Positions 26,173 through 38,800 of a stretch of DNA of 64,000 nucleotides are shown in pieces. The position numbers and the translations under genes were made by a program. The stretch's first letter is position 1. Every line of letters starts with the position of its first letter. The stretch comes from Pseudomonadota bacterium (GTDB taxonomy: Bacteria; Pseudomonadota; Alphaproteobacteria; Sphingomonadales; Sphingomonadaceae): NCBI GenBank assembly GCA_023422695.1, contig JAFAGN010000227.1, positions 19,277 to 83,276 of the forward strand, in the 5' to 3' direction. Under the pieces are notes generated by a model. The model made no database searches. It saw only the letters and a program-made list of their open reading frames with translations, and was not told the DNA's origin.

Positions 26173-28355
26173 GACGCGGCTCGCTGCGCCAGGATTTCGT
26201 CGCGCGGTCCGTCGGCGACGATCCGGCCATTGTCCATGACGATCAGCCGATCGACCAATCCCAGCACGGTCATCCGGTGCGTGGCGATGATCATCGTCTG
26301 ATCGGCGGGGATCGCGGCTTGCAGGCGATCGACGAAATGCTTCTCGGTCTGGCTGTCCATCGCACCCGTCGGTTCATCGAGGAACAGCAGATGCGCCGGG
26401 CTCATCAGCGCGCGCGCCAGCACCAGAAAGCTGCGTTGCCCGCCCGACAGCCGCGATCCGCGCTCGCCGATATGGAAATCGAAACCCGCGGTGTCGCGAC
26501 CGAGAAATTCGTCGGCGCCCGACCGGCGAACCGCGTCGATGATCGTCGCGTCGTCGGCGTCGCTGGCACCGACCATCAGGTTCTCGCGCACCGTGCCGCT
26601 GAACAGCTCGGCATCCTGACCGACGAAGCGCAGCGTCGAGCGCAGATCGTGCGGATCATATTGGCGGCTTTCCAGGCCATCGATCCGATAGCTGCCGCTG
26701 GTGGGATCATAGAGGCCGCACAGCACCCGCCCCAGCGTCGACTTGCCCGATGCGACGCGGCCGATCAACCCGACGCGTTCGCCGGGTTCGATGATCAGGC
26801 TGACGCCCGCCAGCGATTCCCGGTCGGTATCGGGGTAGCGAAAGCTGACATGGTCGAGCTGCAATCGCCCGTCGCGGACTTCGGGGGTGATCGAACGGCT
26901 GCCCTTTTCGCGCTCGTCATCCTGATCCATCAGCTGTTGCAGGCTGTTCAGCGTGACGAACGCCTGCCGTCCGCGGGTCATCAGGAAGGCGAGCTGGCCG
27001 ACGGGTGCGAGCGAACGGCTGGCGAGCATGACGATCGCGATGATCGCGCCCATCGAAATGGTCCCGGCGTTGAACAGATAGAAGCCGCCGATGATCAGCG
27101 CGATGCCCGTCGCCTGCTGGCACAAGGTTGCGAGGTTGACCGCCGTCGCGGTCAGCTTGCGCATCTCTTCCTGCGTATAGGCATTCGATGCCGACAGGCG
27201 GCGCCATTTGCCGAGCATCCGGCCCTCGGCGCGGCAAGCCTTGACGGTTTCCAGGCTACCGATCGTTTCGACCAACGTCGTTTGCAACATGCTGGCATCG
27301 ACCTGTGCGTCGGCGACCGCGGCGCTCATCCGCCGCTGCAATACCCAGCCCATCGCGAGCATGATGACCATCGCCACCATCGGAATGACCGCCAGCCAGC
27401 CGCCGAGCACCGCGATCAGCGCGACGAACACCACCAGGAACAGGATGTCGGTCACCAGCACGACGGTGGTCGAGGCGAAGAAGTCGCGGACCTGTTCGTA
27501 ATCGGTCACGCGGCGCGCGAGTGCACCGGTGCTGCCGCGCTGGGTCGCCATCGGCAGGTTGAGCACCTTGTCGAGCAGGCGCTGCGACAGCCGCGCGTCG
27601 ATGCCGCGGCCAACCTCGTCGATCAGCCCGGTGCGCGCCAGCCGCAATCCATATTCGACCGCGATGGCAAACAGCGCGCCGAGCGCAAGCATCCACAGGC
27701 TTGCCGCCGCCTTGTTGGGAATGATGCGGTCGTACACGTTCATCGTGAACAACGGCATCGCAAAGGCGAGCAGGTTGATCAGCAGCGACGCGAACATCAC
27801 ATAGCCATATTGGCTGCGCTCCTTCCACACTTCGCTCCAGAACCAGTGCTGCTTTGCCGCTTCATCCCACGGTCGTTCGCGTGCGGTTTCGCTGGCGGGA
27901 TCATGGCGTATGATGACCCCCTGGCCGGTATAGGCAGCTTCGAGCAGGCGGCGATCGATCTGCAGGTCGCCGGTGGCGCCGGGCAAACGGACCCAGCACC
28001 CGTCGTCATCCATCGCGGTCAGCACCAGCGGGCGGTCGTCGTCCAGCAACAGGATGGCGGGGACGTCCTGCACATTCCACGCTGCCAGCGGCCGTCGCAC
28101 GAGGTGGCAGCGCAGCCCGACGGCATCGAGCGCATGGTCGAGCTGATCAAGCGGCACGAGTCCGTCGTCGTCGAGCGCCAGGCCTTTCTTGACCCGCAGG
28201 TCCGAGAAAGGGCGCTCGAACAGCGCGGCGATCGTCGCCACCGCGTCGAGCAGTTCATCGCCCTGCGCCGGGGTGCTGCGCCATGCTTCGAAACCCGTGG
28301 CGGGGGAGGGCTGGCGCGACCGCCGCGCCCCGCGGGCGTCGGCCGGATAGTTCAT
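26169..28355 (-). CDS. type I secretion ABC transporter with C39-like domain (locus A)
   Basis: 728-residue inner-membrane exporter of the LapB/HlyB kind. The N-terminal 150 residues form a C39 peptidase-like domain lacking an evident catalytic Cys, as in LapB and HlyB, where it docks cargo instead of cutting it. Six membrane helices lie at about 175-445. The nucleotide-binding domain has Walker A GRVASGKST, the signature LSGGQRSFLVLARAL, and Walker B LLFLDEPTGAMD, with the switch His in IIATHRMT. It overlaps TolC upstream and the SleB gene downstream. The expected cargo is the giant adhesin encoded just upstream on the same strand. Confidence 0.93.
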   Translation of the reverse strand: MNYPADARGARRSRQPSPATGFEAWRSTPAQGDELLDAVATIAALFERPFSDLRVKKGLALDDDGLVPLDQLDHALDAVGLRCHLVRRPLAAWNVQDVPAILLLDDDRPLVLTAMDDDGCWVRLPGATGDLQIDRRLLEAAYTGQGVIIRHDPASETARERPWDEAAKQHWFWSEVWKERSQYGYVMFASLLINLLAFAMPLFTMNVYDRIIPNKAAASLWMLALGALFAIAVEYGLRLARTGLIDEVGRGIDARLSQRLLDKVLNLPMATQRGSTGALARRVTDYEQVRDFFASTTVVLVTDILFLVVFVALIAVLGGWLAVIPMVAMVIMLAMGWVLQRRMSAAVADAQVDASMLQTTLVETIGSLETVKACRAEGRMLGKWRRLSASNAYTQEEMRKLTATAVNLATLCQQATGIALIIGGFYLFNAGTISMGAIIAIVMLASRSLAPVGQLAFLMTRGRQAFVTLNSLQQLMDQDDEREKGSRSITPEVRDGRLQLDHVSFRYPDTDRESLAGVSLIIEPGERVGLIGRVASGKSTLGRVLCGLYDPTSGSYRIDGLESRQYDPHDLRSTLRFVGQDAELFSGTVRENLMVGASDADDATIIDAVRRSGADEFLGRDTAGFDFHIGERGSRLSGGQRSFLVLARALMSPAHLLFLDEPTGAMDSQTEKHFVDRLQAAIPADQTMIIATHRMTVLGLVDRLIVMDNGRIVADGPRDEILAQRAAS

Positions 28356-29749
28356 GTGGGATCCCGCATCGCTTCGGAATTCATTTCAGGCGTCGGGCGA
28401 ACCTTGAAGCGTTCGCGCGCGGTTGCGGCGGCAGCGGCAGGCGGCTGAACATCCATCGCCGCGAGCAGGTCGTTGAGCGCCGCGAGCAATTTGAACTCCG
28501 AATAGAATTGGGCGAATTTGGCGGTCTCGGTGCGGACCTGGACGTTGTAGCGGGTGTTCTGCGCGTCGAGCACGTCGAGCAGCGAGCGGCGGCCGACATT
28601 GAACTGGGCGCGGTACGAGCGCAGCAGTTCGTCGGACACGCGGCTCTGTTCCTCCAGCTCTTTCACCAGCTTGCCCTGCGCGTCCCAGGTGTTCCACGCG
28701 ACGCGCACATCCTCTTCGGCCTCGCGGACCATCTGGTCCATCCGGAAGCGCGCTTCGCGTTCGCGCCGGTACATTTCCTGCACTTTCGACCGCTTGAGGC
28801 CGCCGTTAAAGATATCCCAGCGCAGCACCAGTCCGGCGCGCAGATCGTTGGTTTCGCCGCGGAAGCCGTCGATGTCGTCGCCGATCCTCGCATTGCCTTC
28901 GAGTGCAAGCGTCGGCGACATTTCGGCCTTTGATTTGCGGACAAGCGAATGCGCGGCGTCGAGGTCGGCCTGCGCTTCGCGCACGCGCGGATTGCGCTCG
29001 CGGGCGCGGGCAAGGGCGTCTTCCAGCGTGGCCGGAATGCTGGCGGCGAGCGAGGGCGGCAAGGCCGCGCCATCGACCAGATCGAGTCCCGTCAGGGTGC
29101 GAAACGAGGCTGATGTGTTGACGAGGTCAAGATTGGCCTCGGTCACGCGCGCGCGCGCCGCTTGCTGGCGCTCCTCGGCCTGCTGCTGGTCGGCGATGCT
29201 CAGTGAACCCTTCGCCACGCCTTCGCGCAGGTCGGTCACCAGCTTGCTGTGGAAATCGATATTGTCCTCGGACGCCGCGACGATCCGCTGCTGCAACAGA
29301 TAGTCGAGATATTGGCGCGTGACCTGAAGCGCGATAAACTGCGAGCGCTCTTCGACGCGGAACGCGGCGCCGTCGGTACGCGCGGCCTGGCGCTTGACCT
29401 CGTTGCGGCGAACCCCGCCGTCGAACAGGGTCTGCTCGACGCTCAATCCGCCTTCCATCGGGTAGAGTTCGTTATCGGCGATGCCGAGCGCGCGGCGCGT
29501 GCTGTTTTCAAGGCGGCGGATGCCGATCGATCCTTCGACCGAGATACGCGGGGCAAACAGGCGCTGCGCCTGCTCGCGCTCGAACTCGATCGCGGTCTTG
29601 TTTTCGACCGCCTGGTTGATTTCGGGGTTGGTCTGGACCGCGGTTTCAACGGCGGTCTTCAGCTCGATCCGCTGGGTCCAGCCCGCATCGTGCGTCGCGA
29701 CGAGGGCGGCGGCGGTGAGCAACAAGGCTGCGGTACGAAGTTTCGGCAT
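28352..29749 (-). CDS. TolC-family outer-membrane channel (locus A)
   Basis: 465-residue outer-membrane efflux protein forming the exit duct of the type I system. A signal peptide covers residues 1-26, with GCAGGGGAC as ribosome site before ATG 29749. Two repeated halves are visible. The typical first-helix phrase VQTNPEINQAVENK lies near 38. The second half has ARERNPRVREAQADLDAA near 245 and ends with GRRSLLDVLDAQNTRYN, the conserved TolC/LapE segment. The C terminus is Pro/Ala-rich. The gene starts 100 bases after the adhesin stop and overlaps the ABC gene, so the order adhesin-TolC-ABC-SleB-HlyD forms one transcription direction. Confidence 0.93.
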   Translation of the reverse strand: MPKLRTAALLLTAAALVATHDAGWTQRIELKTAVETAVQTNPEINQAVENKTAIEFEREQAQRLFAPRISVEGSIGIRRLENSTRRALGIADNELYPMEGGLSVEQTLFDGGVRRNEVKRQAARTDGAAFRVEERSQFIALQVTRQYLDYLLQQRIVAASEDNIDFHSKLVTDLREGVAKGSLSIADQQQAEERQQAARARVTEANLDLVNTSASFRTLTGLDLVDGAALPPSLAASIPATLEDALARARERNPRVREAQADLDAAHSLVRKSKAEMSPTLALEGNARIGDDIDGFRGETNDLRAGLVLRWDIFNGGLKRSKVQEMYRREREARFRMDQMVREAEEDVRVAWNTWDAQGKLVKELEEQSRVSDELLRSYRAQFNVGRRSLLDVLDAQNTRYNVQVRTETAKFAQFYSEFKLLAALNDLLAAMDVQPPAAAAATARERFKVRPTPEMNSEAMRDPT

Positions 29750-29849
29750 CTTTAGTCCCCTGCTTTTATCCGGTCGAAGTCGAAGATCCTTCTGCGTGAT
29801 CCTTCACCTGCGCCGGTGTTTCGTAATGTCCGGCATCGCTGCCGGTGGT

Positions 29850-32800
29850 TCAGGCGTGTCCGGCCGACGCCATCTGCTCCAGCTGCACCACGACGTGCTG
29901 CTGCGCGAGATCGGCGATGAACGAGTGGCCCGATGCGGCGTCGCCGACCCCGCCGACGGCTCCGCCATCACCCAGCATGATGCGGGCAAGCACCGGTTCG
30001 GCGGGCGTTGCCGGGCCGAGCAGCACGTCGAGTTCGACCTCTGGCCCCTCCAGCGCGGCGGCGACGATCGTCTCAAGCGGAGCCGCAGCGGGATCGAGCA
30101 CCGCTTGCGACGGCAGCGCCATCTGCATCTGATCGCCGGTTGCGGCGGCGGCTGCCGGTTCGGGCGGCAGATCGAGCTCGCTCCCCGCGAGCAGCTGGGC
30201 ATAGGTCGGGTCGGGCGCCGCCGTATCGCCTTCGTCGCTCTGCGCCTCGCGACGGTCGTCCTCGTCCATCGCGCGCTGTGTGCTCTCGGGCTCGATCCGG
30301 GCCGTGGCCGGGCCGGAGAAATATTCGCGGACCAGCCCGTCGGCTTTGGCCGCAGGTATGTCGGACGATTGCTCGGCGGCTTCGCGGGAAACCCCGATCT
30401 GTTGATCCGAGACCGCAGCGTCGCCGTCGGGCGTGGCGGGAGGCTTCGCCGCCAGCGGCGTCGCCGCGGCAAGTCCGGCGACGAGCATCGCGGTTGAAAC
30501 ACCCGCGGTGCCATTGGTCGCGGCAATTCGCTGCTGATCGGCGAAATTGGTCGCGAACGCCGCGTCGGCGAGCTTGCCGGTGCTGCCATCGGCGCGGGTG
30601 TAGAGCGCTTCGCCCTTGACCTGCACCTGTCCGTCGGCGGCGGTATATGCCTGTCCGTCGGAGGTTAGCGAAATGCTGATGATGCCCTCGCTGATCAGCG
30701 AGCGGAATTCGCCCGCGTCGGTGACCCCATTGCTGTTGGCATCCCGCCAGATGCCGAATTTCGCAAAATCGGGGTCGGCGGCATCGAGCTTGCCGTCGCC
30801 GTTGCTGTCATAGGCCGCGGCCAGACCTTGCAGATCGGACAGGCCCGCACCGCCGAACACCAGTTCGGCGCCGTTGCTGACCTTGCCATCGCCATTTTTG
30901 TCGATCGCCAGCAAGCCGTCGTCGGCGCCGACCCAGGCGGTGGTTTCGGCGATGCCGTCGCCATCATAGTCAAAGCTGACCCCCGCCGCATTCGACACGA
31001 ACTCGACTCCGTCGCCGTCCAGATCGACCGCGATCGGCGGTGCGAGCGCGGTGATCGTGACCGACAGGTTCGCGGTCGCGGTGTCGCCATCGCGGTCGGT
31101 GATGACGTAATTGAACGCCTCGGTCGCGGTGACCGTGATCGGGCTGGGCGGCTGATAATTATACTGGCCCGTCGCGAAGTTCAGCGTCAGCGTCCCGCCC
31201 ATCGGGGTGGTGATCGCATTCAGGGTGTTTCCGGCGATGCTGCCGCCGCTCGACACGCCGATGCTCGACGCGCCATCCCAAGTATAGGTCGTCGTGCCGA
31301 TGGTGATCGACAACAACCGGCCACCGTCGGCGCCAAAGAAGTCATTGGCGTCGAGGTCGCCCGACACCGCCGACGGGACGATCACCGACAGCAACGTCGC
31401 CACCAGATCCTCGAAATCATCGACCAGGATCGGTTCGTTGTTCGGCGCCGCGTTCAGGTCGATATCGCGCAGTCGCTGGATGTTCAGCGGTTGCAGCGGG
31501 TTGTTGTCGATACCGATCGCAGTGACGTTGACATTGTTGTTGTCGACGAAATTGTTCCACGCCGTCGCGGTGGCGGCGGTCAGCGAATTGCCGACCGTGG
31601 GACCGGGATTAAATATAATCTGGGTCTGCTGGTTCGGATTGCCGTCGCTCAGGAAGAAGACCTGGTTGCTCGCCCCGGGAATGGCCGTGAAGTTGGCGAG
31701 CGCCGTCTGAATCGCGCCGGTGTAGTTCGTGTTTACCCCGATATCGTCCTCCGACGGCCGTTCGCCGCCCGCTGCCGGGTTGAGCGAGTCGAGATAGGCG
31801 TTCGCATCAGCGGCCGACGCGAAGGATTCGGAGGCGAACGAACCCGACGAGAAGATCACGAATTTGATCGTCAGGGCGCCCGAAGCCGCGCTGTCGAGCT
31901 GCGCAAGCGCACCCTGAACCGCCTCGAGCATGACGTTGAGTTCGCCGTCGTCGATGCTGTCGCTGAAATCGAGGATGAAGAGCGTGTTGACGTCCTGCAT
32001 CGGCTGCGACGACGATCCGGTTTCGCCGACAGCGTTTGGCGCGTCATCCTCGATCACGATCCGGATCGCCGATGCGTTGGTCGTCGTCGTGGTGCCATCG
32101 GACACCGACACGGGGACGAAGAAGTCCTTGATATCTTCGAGCGCGACGGTGGGATGATCGACCGCGCGCGACAGCGTGACGGTATAGGCGCCGTTCGAGC
32201 CCAGGGTGACGCGGATGACTTCCGAGCCGCCGACCGAGCCGATCAGGGTGCTGGTGCCGACGCCAGCCCAGGTGACCGGGACACCGCCTGCGGTCAGCAC
32301 CGCGCCGGGGTTGCCGAGCGTCGCGGTCAGCGTTTCGCCCGCGTCGGCATCGCCGATCGCCAGCGTCCCGGCGAAGGTGGTGCTGTTGGTGGTGTCGAGC
32401 GTCGCGTTCGGCGCTGTATCAGGCAGCCCGTTCGGCAGGCCTTCTTCCGATACCCGCGCGATCGCGGTGCCGATCGTCGGGGCGTCGTTGGTCCCGAACA
32501 CGGTGATGGTCAGGGTGGAGCCGACCGACAGCGATCCGTCGCTGATCGTATAAGCGAAGCTTTCGGTCAGCGTCTGGCCGCTGTCGAGCGCGTTGACGAC
32601 GGGTTTGTCCTCGTCAAGCGTGTAGGTGTAGCTGCCATTGGCGTTGATCACCAGCGTGCCGTAAAGGCCGACATAAGTCCCCGCAGAGGTGACGGTGATC
32701 GCCTCCAGATCGGGATCATTGTCGGCGACGTCGGCGAAGGTGCCGAACGGCGCGCCGGGATGCGCGATGTCCTGCAGGACGTTGCCCGACGCGCTGGGGT

Positions 32801-35800
32801 CCGATCCGCTGACGCCGTCGAGCACCCAATTGGTGTCGGCGCGCGCGATCGGGAAATCATTGGCGCCGGTGATCGAGATGGTGATCGTCGCAATCGACGT
32901 GTCGCCGTCGGCGTCGCGCACGGTGTAGTGGAAGGTTTCGGTCAGCGTCGTGTTTGAATTGAGCGCAATGACCGCCGGATCATTGGGGTCGAGATCGTAA
33001 CGATAGCTGCCGTTCGCGGCGATCACGATCGAGCCATAGTCGCCCGCGAGGGCAGCGCCGATGGTTCCGGTGCTTGCACCGAATGCGACGCCGATCACGG
33101 TCAGTCCGCCGTCGGCGCCGCCATTGTCGGCCGATCCGTCCATGCCGTTGATGTCGGTGCCGCCGATCCCGGTCAGCACATTGCCGTCGGCGAAAATCTC
33201 GCCGTCGCGCGACACATTGTCTTCATCGTGCACGGCCTGCGGGGCGTCGTCGTGGATTGCGAACTGGCCGGTGATGTCGGCGGTCGTGCGCGCGGTGTCG
33301 CCGTCGCCGTCGGTCGCGATTGCGGTCAGTGGGATCAGATTGCTGCCCGACAGGAATTTCGTCTGGTCGGGACCGCTGTCGGGCGTGTGCATGATGGCGC
33401 GCGACTGGTCGAAGGTGACCAGCCCGCCGGGTGCCACCGAGATGCGGAACACCTCGTGCGTAGAGGTGCGCCCGAACACGACGCCGCCCTCGATCGACAG
33501 GATGACGGCTTCGCCGGTGAGCGAGTCGATCAGGCCGCTCGCGCCGGCGGTGACGCCCAGTTCATAGGCGACGGTCCCCGGGCCATCGGCGCCGAAATCG
33601 GTCGTTGCGGTGAACAACCCCGACAGATTGACAGTCGCATCGGTCGCAAAGTCGCTTTCGTCGACGGTCAGCGTTGCCGCAGCGCCGCCCGCGGTGATCG
33701 ACGGGCCATCGTCGGCAAAGCGGATGTTGCCGCCCAGATCGACCGCGACGGTATCCGAAATACTGTCGCCGTCGCGGTCGACGATCGTCGCGGTGCCGCG
33801 CAGTTCGACCAGATTGGCCGCGAGTTCGACGAGCTGCGCTGCATAGTTGCTGGACGAACCCGGCAGCGGGTGGTCGATCTCGGCAAATTGGGTCAGCGTG
33901 ACGACGCCGGTGGCGGCATTCACGGCGATGGAGAAAATGGGCGTGCCGGCCGCGCTGCCGACGATCTCGCCGGAGACAAGGGCCAGCGTGACCGGCACGC
34001 CGTTGCTGGTCAGGGCGGAGGTCGCGGCCGCCGAGCCCAGCACAAGGGAATAGGTCCAGGTGACCGTGCCCGCATCCGCGGGGCCATCGGCACCGAAATT
34101 CACCAGAGCAGTCGAAAAAGCCGCCGAGAAATTGGCGGTCGCGACGTCGAACGCGCTGCCGCGCGTATCGGCGTCCTGGGTGGTGAGGGTGATCATGTTG
34201 GTGTCGACATTGGTCGCGTCGATCGACGGGCCGTCATCGCGGAACACCAGCGTCGAACCGATGTTTAGCCAGGCCGAGGCTTGATCGCCATCGCCATCGG
34301 TGACGGTCGCCGTCAACCGGATGATCGTCGGCGACAGCGTTACGATGTCATCGGGATTGGTCGTATCGGGATGCCGGACGGCGCGAATCTGGTCGAGCGT
34401 CGCCTGTCCATTGTTGGCGACCGTCAGCCGGAAAGCGACTGTCGATGGCGAATCCTGCAGGCGGCCTTCGACGACGTTGCCAACCACTTGCAGGACGATC
34501 TTGGAACCGGTGGCGACGTCGATCAGTCCCGAAGCGGTGGTCACCTGAAACGCATAGCTGGTGCTGCTACCCGCTTGGTCGGCCCCGGTCACAATGTTGA
34601 ACAGGCTGGCGAAGTTGGCGGTCGCATTGACGTTGAGGTTGCTTTCGTCGACCGTCAGCATTCCCGCCGCGGGCGACAAGGCCGTGATCGACGGGACATC
34701 GTCCGATACCGACAGATTGACCGTGCCTGCGACGACGTCGCCGTCGGCGTCCGTCGCAATCACTTCGAGCGAACCCAGATCGACGAGATCGTCCAGCGTC
34801 GTATCGGGGTGCAGCGCGTAGTTAGATTGCAGCGTCACGGTGACCGTCGCGACATTGCCCGATACGCTCAGGTCGATGACGATGACCGGATTTTCGTCGG
34901 CGTCCCAGCCGATGATCTGGTTGTCGGATTCGAGCGTCCAGCTGAGCCCGCCGTCGAGCATCGAAATGTCGCCGAAGCCGATCGACGCGATCGCGTCGGA
35001 GCCGGGGGTGAAGACGATATTGCCGCTGGTGGACACCGGCTGGACTGCCGACGGGGTCGAGCCATTTTCCAGATGCTGGTCATCGACCGTCAGCTGGATC
35101 GGGCCGCTGGCCGTCGGCAAAGTCCCGTCGGCGAGGCGGATCTGCTGCACCGCCGACGACTGGTCGCCGTCGCCGTCGGTGATCGTGTAAGTGAAATCGA
35201 CGTGGATCGGGAACACGCTGATCTGCGGCACCGGATCAAAGCTCCAGGCACCATTTGCCTGGAAGGTGTAGGTGCCGTTGGCGTTGCTGAAAGTAGTGAC
35301 GCCGGTTGCAGCAACCGCCACGACCGTGCTGCCGATCGTCACCGACGTGACCGTCGCGCCATCGGCGCCCTGTGTGTCGTTGGCCAGCAGATTGCCCGAA
35401 ATTGCGGCGGCGTCTTCGGCGACCGTGATCGACGGGGCCGACCTTGCGACCGGGACATCGTCGATCACGTCGATGACGACCACATTCTGCGTGACGTTCC
35501 CGAACGCGTCGGTGACATTGTAGGTAAAGGTTTCAACCGCAGGAACGAGGTTGGTACCGTTGTTCGCGGTCACGCCATCGACATTGCCGGTCAGCGTGTA
35601 AAGATAGGTGCCGTCGGGATTGAGCGTGAAGGTGCCATGGGTGCCGACGCCATTGCCGACCAGGCTAAACTCGAACGGGCCGGTGCCACCCGCGACATTG
35701 TCGTTGAGGTCGCCGAATGCCGTTTCAGCATCGCTGTCGGGATTGCTGCCTGTGGTCAGCGCCGCTTCGTCGACCTGCAACTGCACGGCCTCGGCAGACA

Positions 35801-38800
35801 GCCCTGCGTCACTGAGGCGGATGGTAAGCGTCGTCGTCGAGCGGTCGCCGTCGCCGTCCGCCAGCGTATAGACAAAAATGTCCTCGGCGCCGTCGGGCGG
35901 GACGATGTTCGCGTTGGCGACATAGATATAGCTGCCGTCGGCGGCGACGGTGAGCTGGCCGTACAGGCCAGCGATCACGGCGCCGACGCCGCCAATGGCG
36001 GGTGCTGATGGATTTCCCCCCAGCGCGCGCACGCCCAGGATTTCGGCGCCGTCCGCGCCCGGGATATCGTTGACGAGCAATCCGCTGGAAGCATCGACTT
36101 CCAGCGTCTGGCCTTCGCCGACGTCGCCCTCGTCGGCTTCCGCCGCCGGGGTGTCGTCCTGGATCAGGACGTCGAGCGTGGCTGCCGCGACGGTGCCGTC
36201 GCTGTCGGTGATCTCGATCGCAAAGCTTTCGGTCAGCGCAGCATCGGCCGGGCCACTGTGCAGCAGGCTGTTGTCGACAAGCTCGTAGCTATAGCTGATC
36301 GTGCCGCCAACGATGTCGCCCGCCGCATCGAACACCGGTTCGAAATCGGTGATGGTCAGGATGCCAAGGTCGGTGGTGATCACCAATCCAGCAGCGATCG
36401 TTTCGCCCGCCAGCGTGAGCGCGGCTACGCCATCGGCGGCGCTGAAGGTGAAGCTGCCGGTCTGGATCAGCGCGTCGCTGTCGGGCGACGACCCGTCGGA
36501 AAGGTTCGCTTCCGATACTGTTGCTTCCGCGCCATCGGGATTGAGCCCGTTGATCGTGACGATGTCGTCGCGGCCGCGGATGACCACGGTGAGTGTCGCG
36601 GTGGCTTCATCGCCATCAGCGTCGGTGATGACATATTCGAACGTCTCGGTCAGTTCGTCATCGCCATCGAGCCCGGCGACATCGGGGTTCTCCGCGTCGA
36701 GGGTGTAGAGATAGCTACCGTCCGCCGCGATCTGCAGCGTGCCATAGGCGCCAAAGGTCAGGCCGTTGATGTCACCGCCTTCGCCGCCGAACGAAATGGC
36801 CGTGACGCTGGCGCCATCGGCGCCTTGAATATCGGCCTCGCCATCGGTGGCGTTCGCATCGTCGCCGCCGACGCCGGTCAGCACATTGCCGTCAGCCGTC
36901 GACGCGCTGCCCGCTTCCAGCAAGTCCAGATCGTCGATTGCCGTCGGGACATCGTCCTCGACCACGATGCTCAGCGTGCCGCTGGCGCTGTCGCCATCGA
37001 GGTCGGTCACCACGACGCCAAAGTTTTCGCTGACATCGTCGCCGCTGGTGACGTCGGTCAGCGTATAGCTGTACCCGATCGATGTCGCCGTGATGCTGGT
37101 AATGGTGAGGATGCCAAAGTCGCCCGCGATCGTCTGGCCGACGGCTGTGACCGTCTCTCCGTTGATGCGGACCGTGCTCACGCCGTCGATCGCCGCGAAA
37201 GTGATCGAACCTTCGGTGGTGGCGCCGCCGCTGTCGGGCGCAGATCCGGTGGGGAGGCCTGCCTCCGAGACCAATTGGCCGTCGTCGTTACCGGCAGGAA
37301 ATTTGAGCGTGACGCCGCCATCGCCGATGGCGATCCGCAACGTCGCGGTGGATGAGTCGCCGTCGCCGTCGGTCAGCCGATAGGTAAAGGTGTCGAACAC
37401 ACCGCCGGGCGTGCCGGGGTTGCGGACATAGCTGTAGCTGCCGTTGGTGTTCAGCGTCAGGACGCCGTACAGCCCCGAAACAGGCGTTCCGGCTGCGACG
37501 GGATCGCCGCTGCCCGACACCGACGTCACGGTGGCGCCATCGGCGCCGGGGAAATCGCGCCCGCCGTCATTTTCGGCGTCGGTGATGACGTTGCCGGTGG
37601 CGGGGCCAAAGGTACCCGCGGGAACGCTGTCGAAATCGGCGACGGCTTCGGGGACATCGTCGATAATGTCGATTTCGAAACTGGCGCTTACGGTGTCGCC
37701 GTCCAAATCGGTGATGCCGACCGTGATCAGTTGCGACGCATTGTCGCCCAGCGTGTTGTCGGTCAGCCAGAAGAAATATTCGATCGAATCCGGATTGATC
37801 GCGATGATGTAGAAGGTGCCGGTTTCCAGCTCGATTTCCTGGCCCTCTTCGGTCACCGCGACGCCGTTGATCGTCAGTCCGGCGCGCCCGTCGGCAGACG
37901 CAAACTGGATGACGCCGAAGGTGAAGTCGGAACCGTCGCCGTCGCGCGATCCGGCGCTTTCGCCATCGCGCTCGGGCAGGCCCGCCTCGTCGACGAAAGT
38001 GCCGTCGTCGCCCGCGACGGGCAGGATCAGGCTGGGCGCGCTGTCGCCGATCCGGATCGTCAGCGTCGCGGTCGATACGTCGCCGTCGCCATCGGTCAGC
38101 CGATAGGTAAAGACGTCCTCGACGCCGCCGGGCGTTCCCGCCGACCGGATATAGGCGTAGCTACCGTCCGGAGAGATCACCAGCCGTCCATATTGGCCCT
38201 GCACCGGCGTTCCCGTCGGGCTGAAGTCGGTAGCGGATGCGCCGCGCACACCCGTGATCAATGCGCCGTCGGCGCCGGGAGAGTCGGCGCCCGCCGCGCC
38301 GGTGGCGGTGCCGACGCCGGTAATGACATTGCCGCTTTGCGGTGCCGTGCTGCCCGGAACCGTGTCGTCGATGTCGGCACGCGCGATCGGCGAATCATCT
38401 TCGATCGTCAGAGTCAGCGTCGCGGTGGCAATGTCGCCGTCCTTGTCGGTCACGGTGATGATGACAAGATCGGTCGCGGCCGGGTTGGTGCTGTTGTCGG
38501 TCAGTGTGTAGGTGTAACCGATCAGGCCGGGGGTGATGCTGGTGATCGTCACCTGGCCCAGCGGGGTCGCGATGACCTGGCCGACGACGGTGACGGTGGT
38601 GCCGTTGATCGCGACGACAACCGGCTGGTCGAGTGCAGATATCTGAATCGTGCCGCTGGTGGATTCGCGCGGCGAAGCGGGGTCGGTCCCTGCGGGCTCG
38701 GCGCCGCGCGCGGCGAGCGCCGCTTCGGACACGGCGGCGGTCGCGGCGGTGACGCCGACCGTCTGGTCGGGGGTGGTGATCAGAACCCTGGGCTTGTTGT

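Noticed and set aside
29831..29846. CCGGCA-TCGC-TGCCGG hairpin near the adhesin stop considered as a terminator
   Set aside because: Overlaps the end of the gene region, has no T-run, and the secretion genes downstream are likely co-transcribed.
30828..36008. Several long plus-strand open frames opposite the giant adhesin
   Set aside because: They are shadows of a GC-rich repeat gene: high Arg/Asp/Gly content, no ribosome sites, no recognisable domains.
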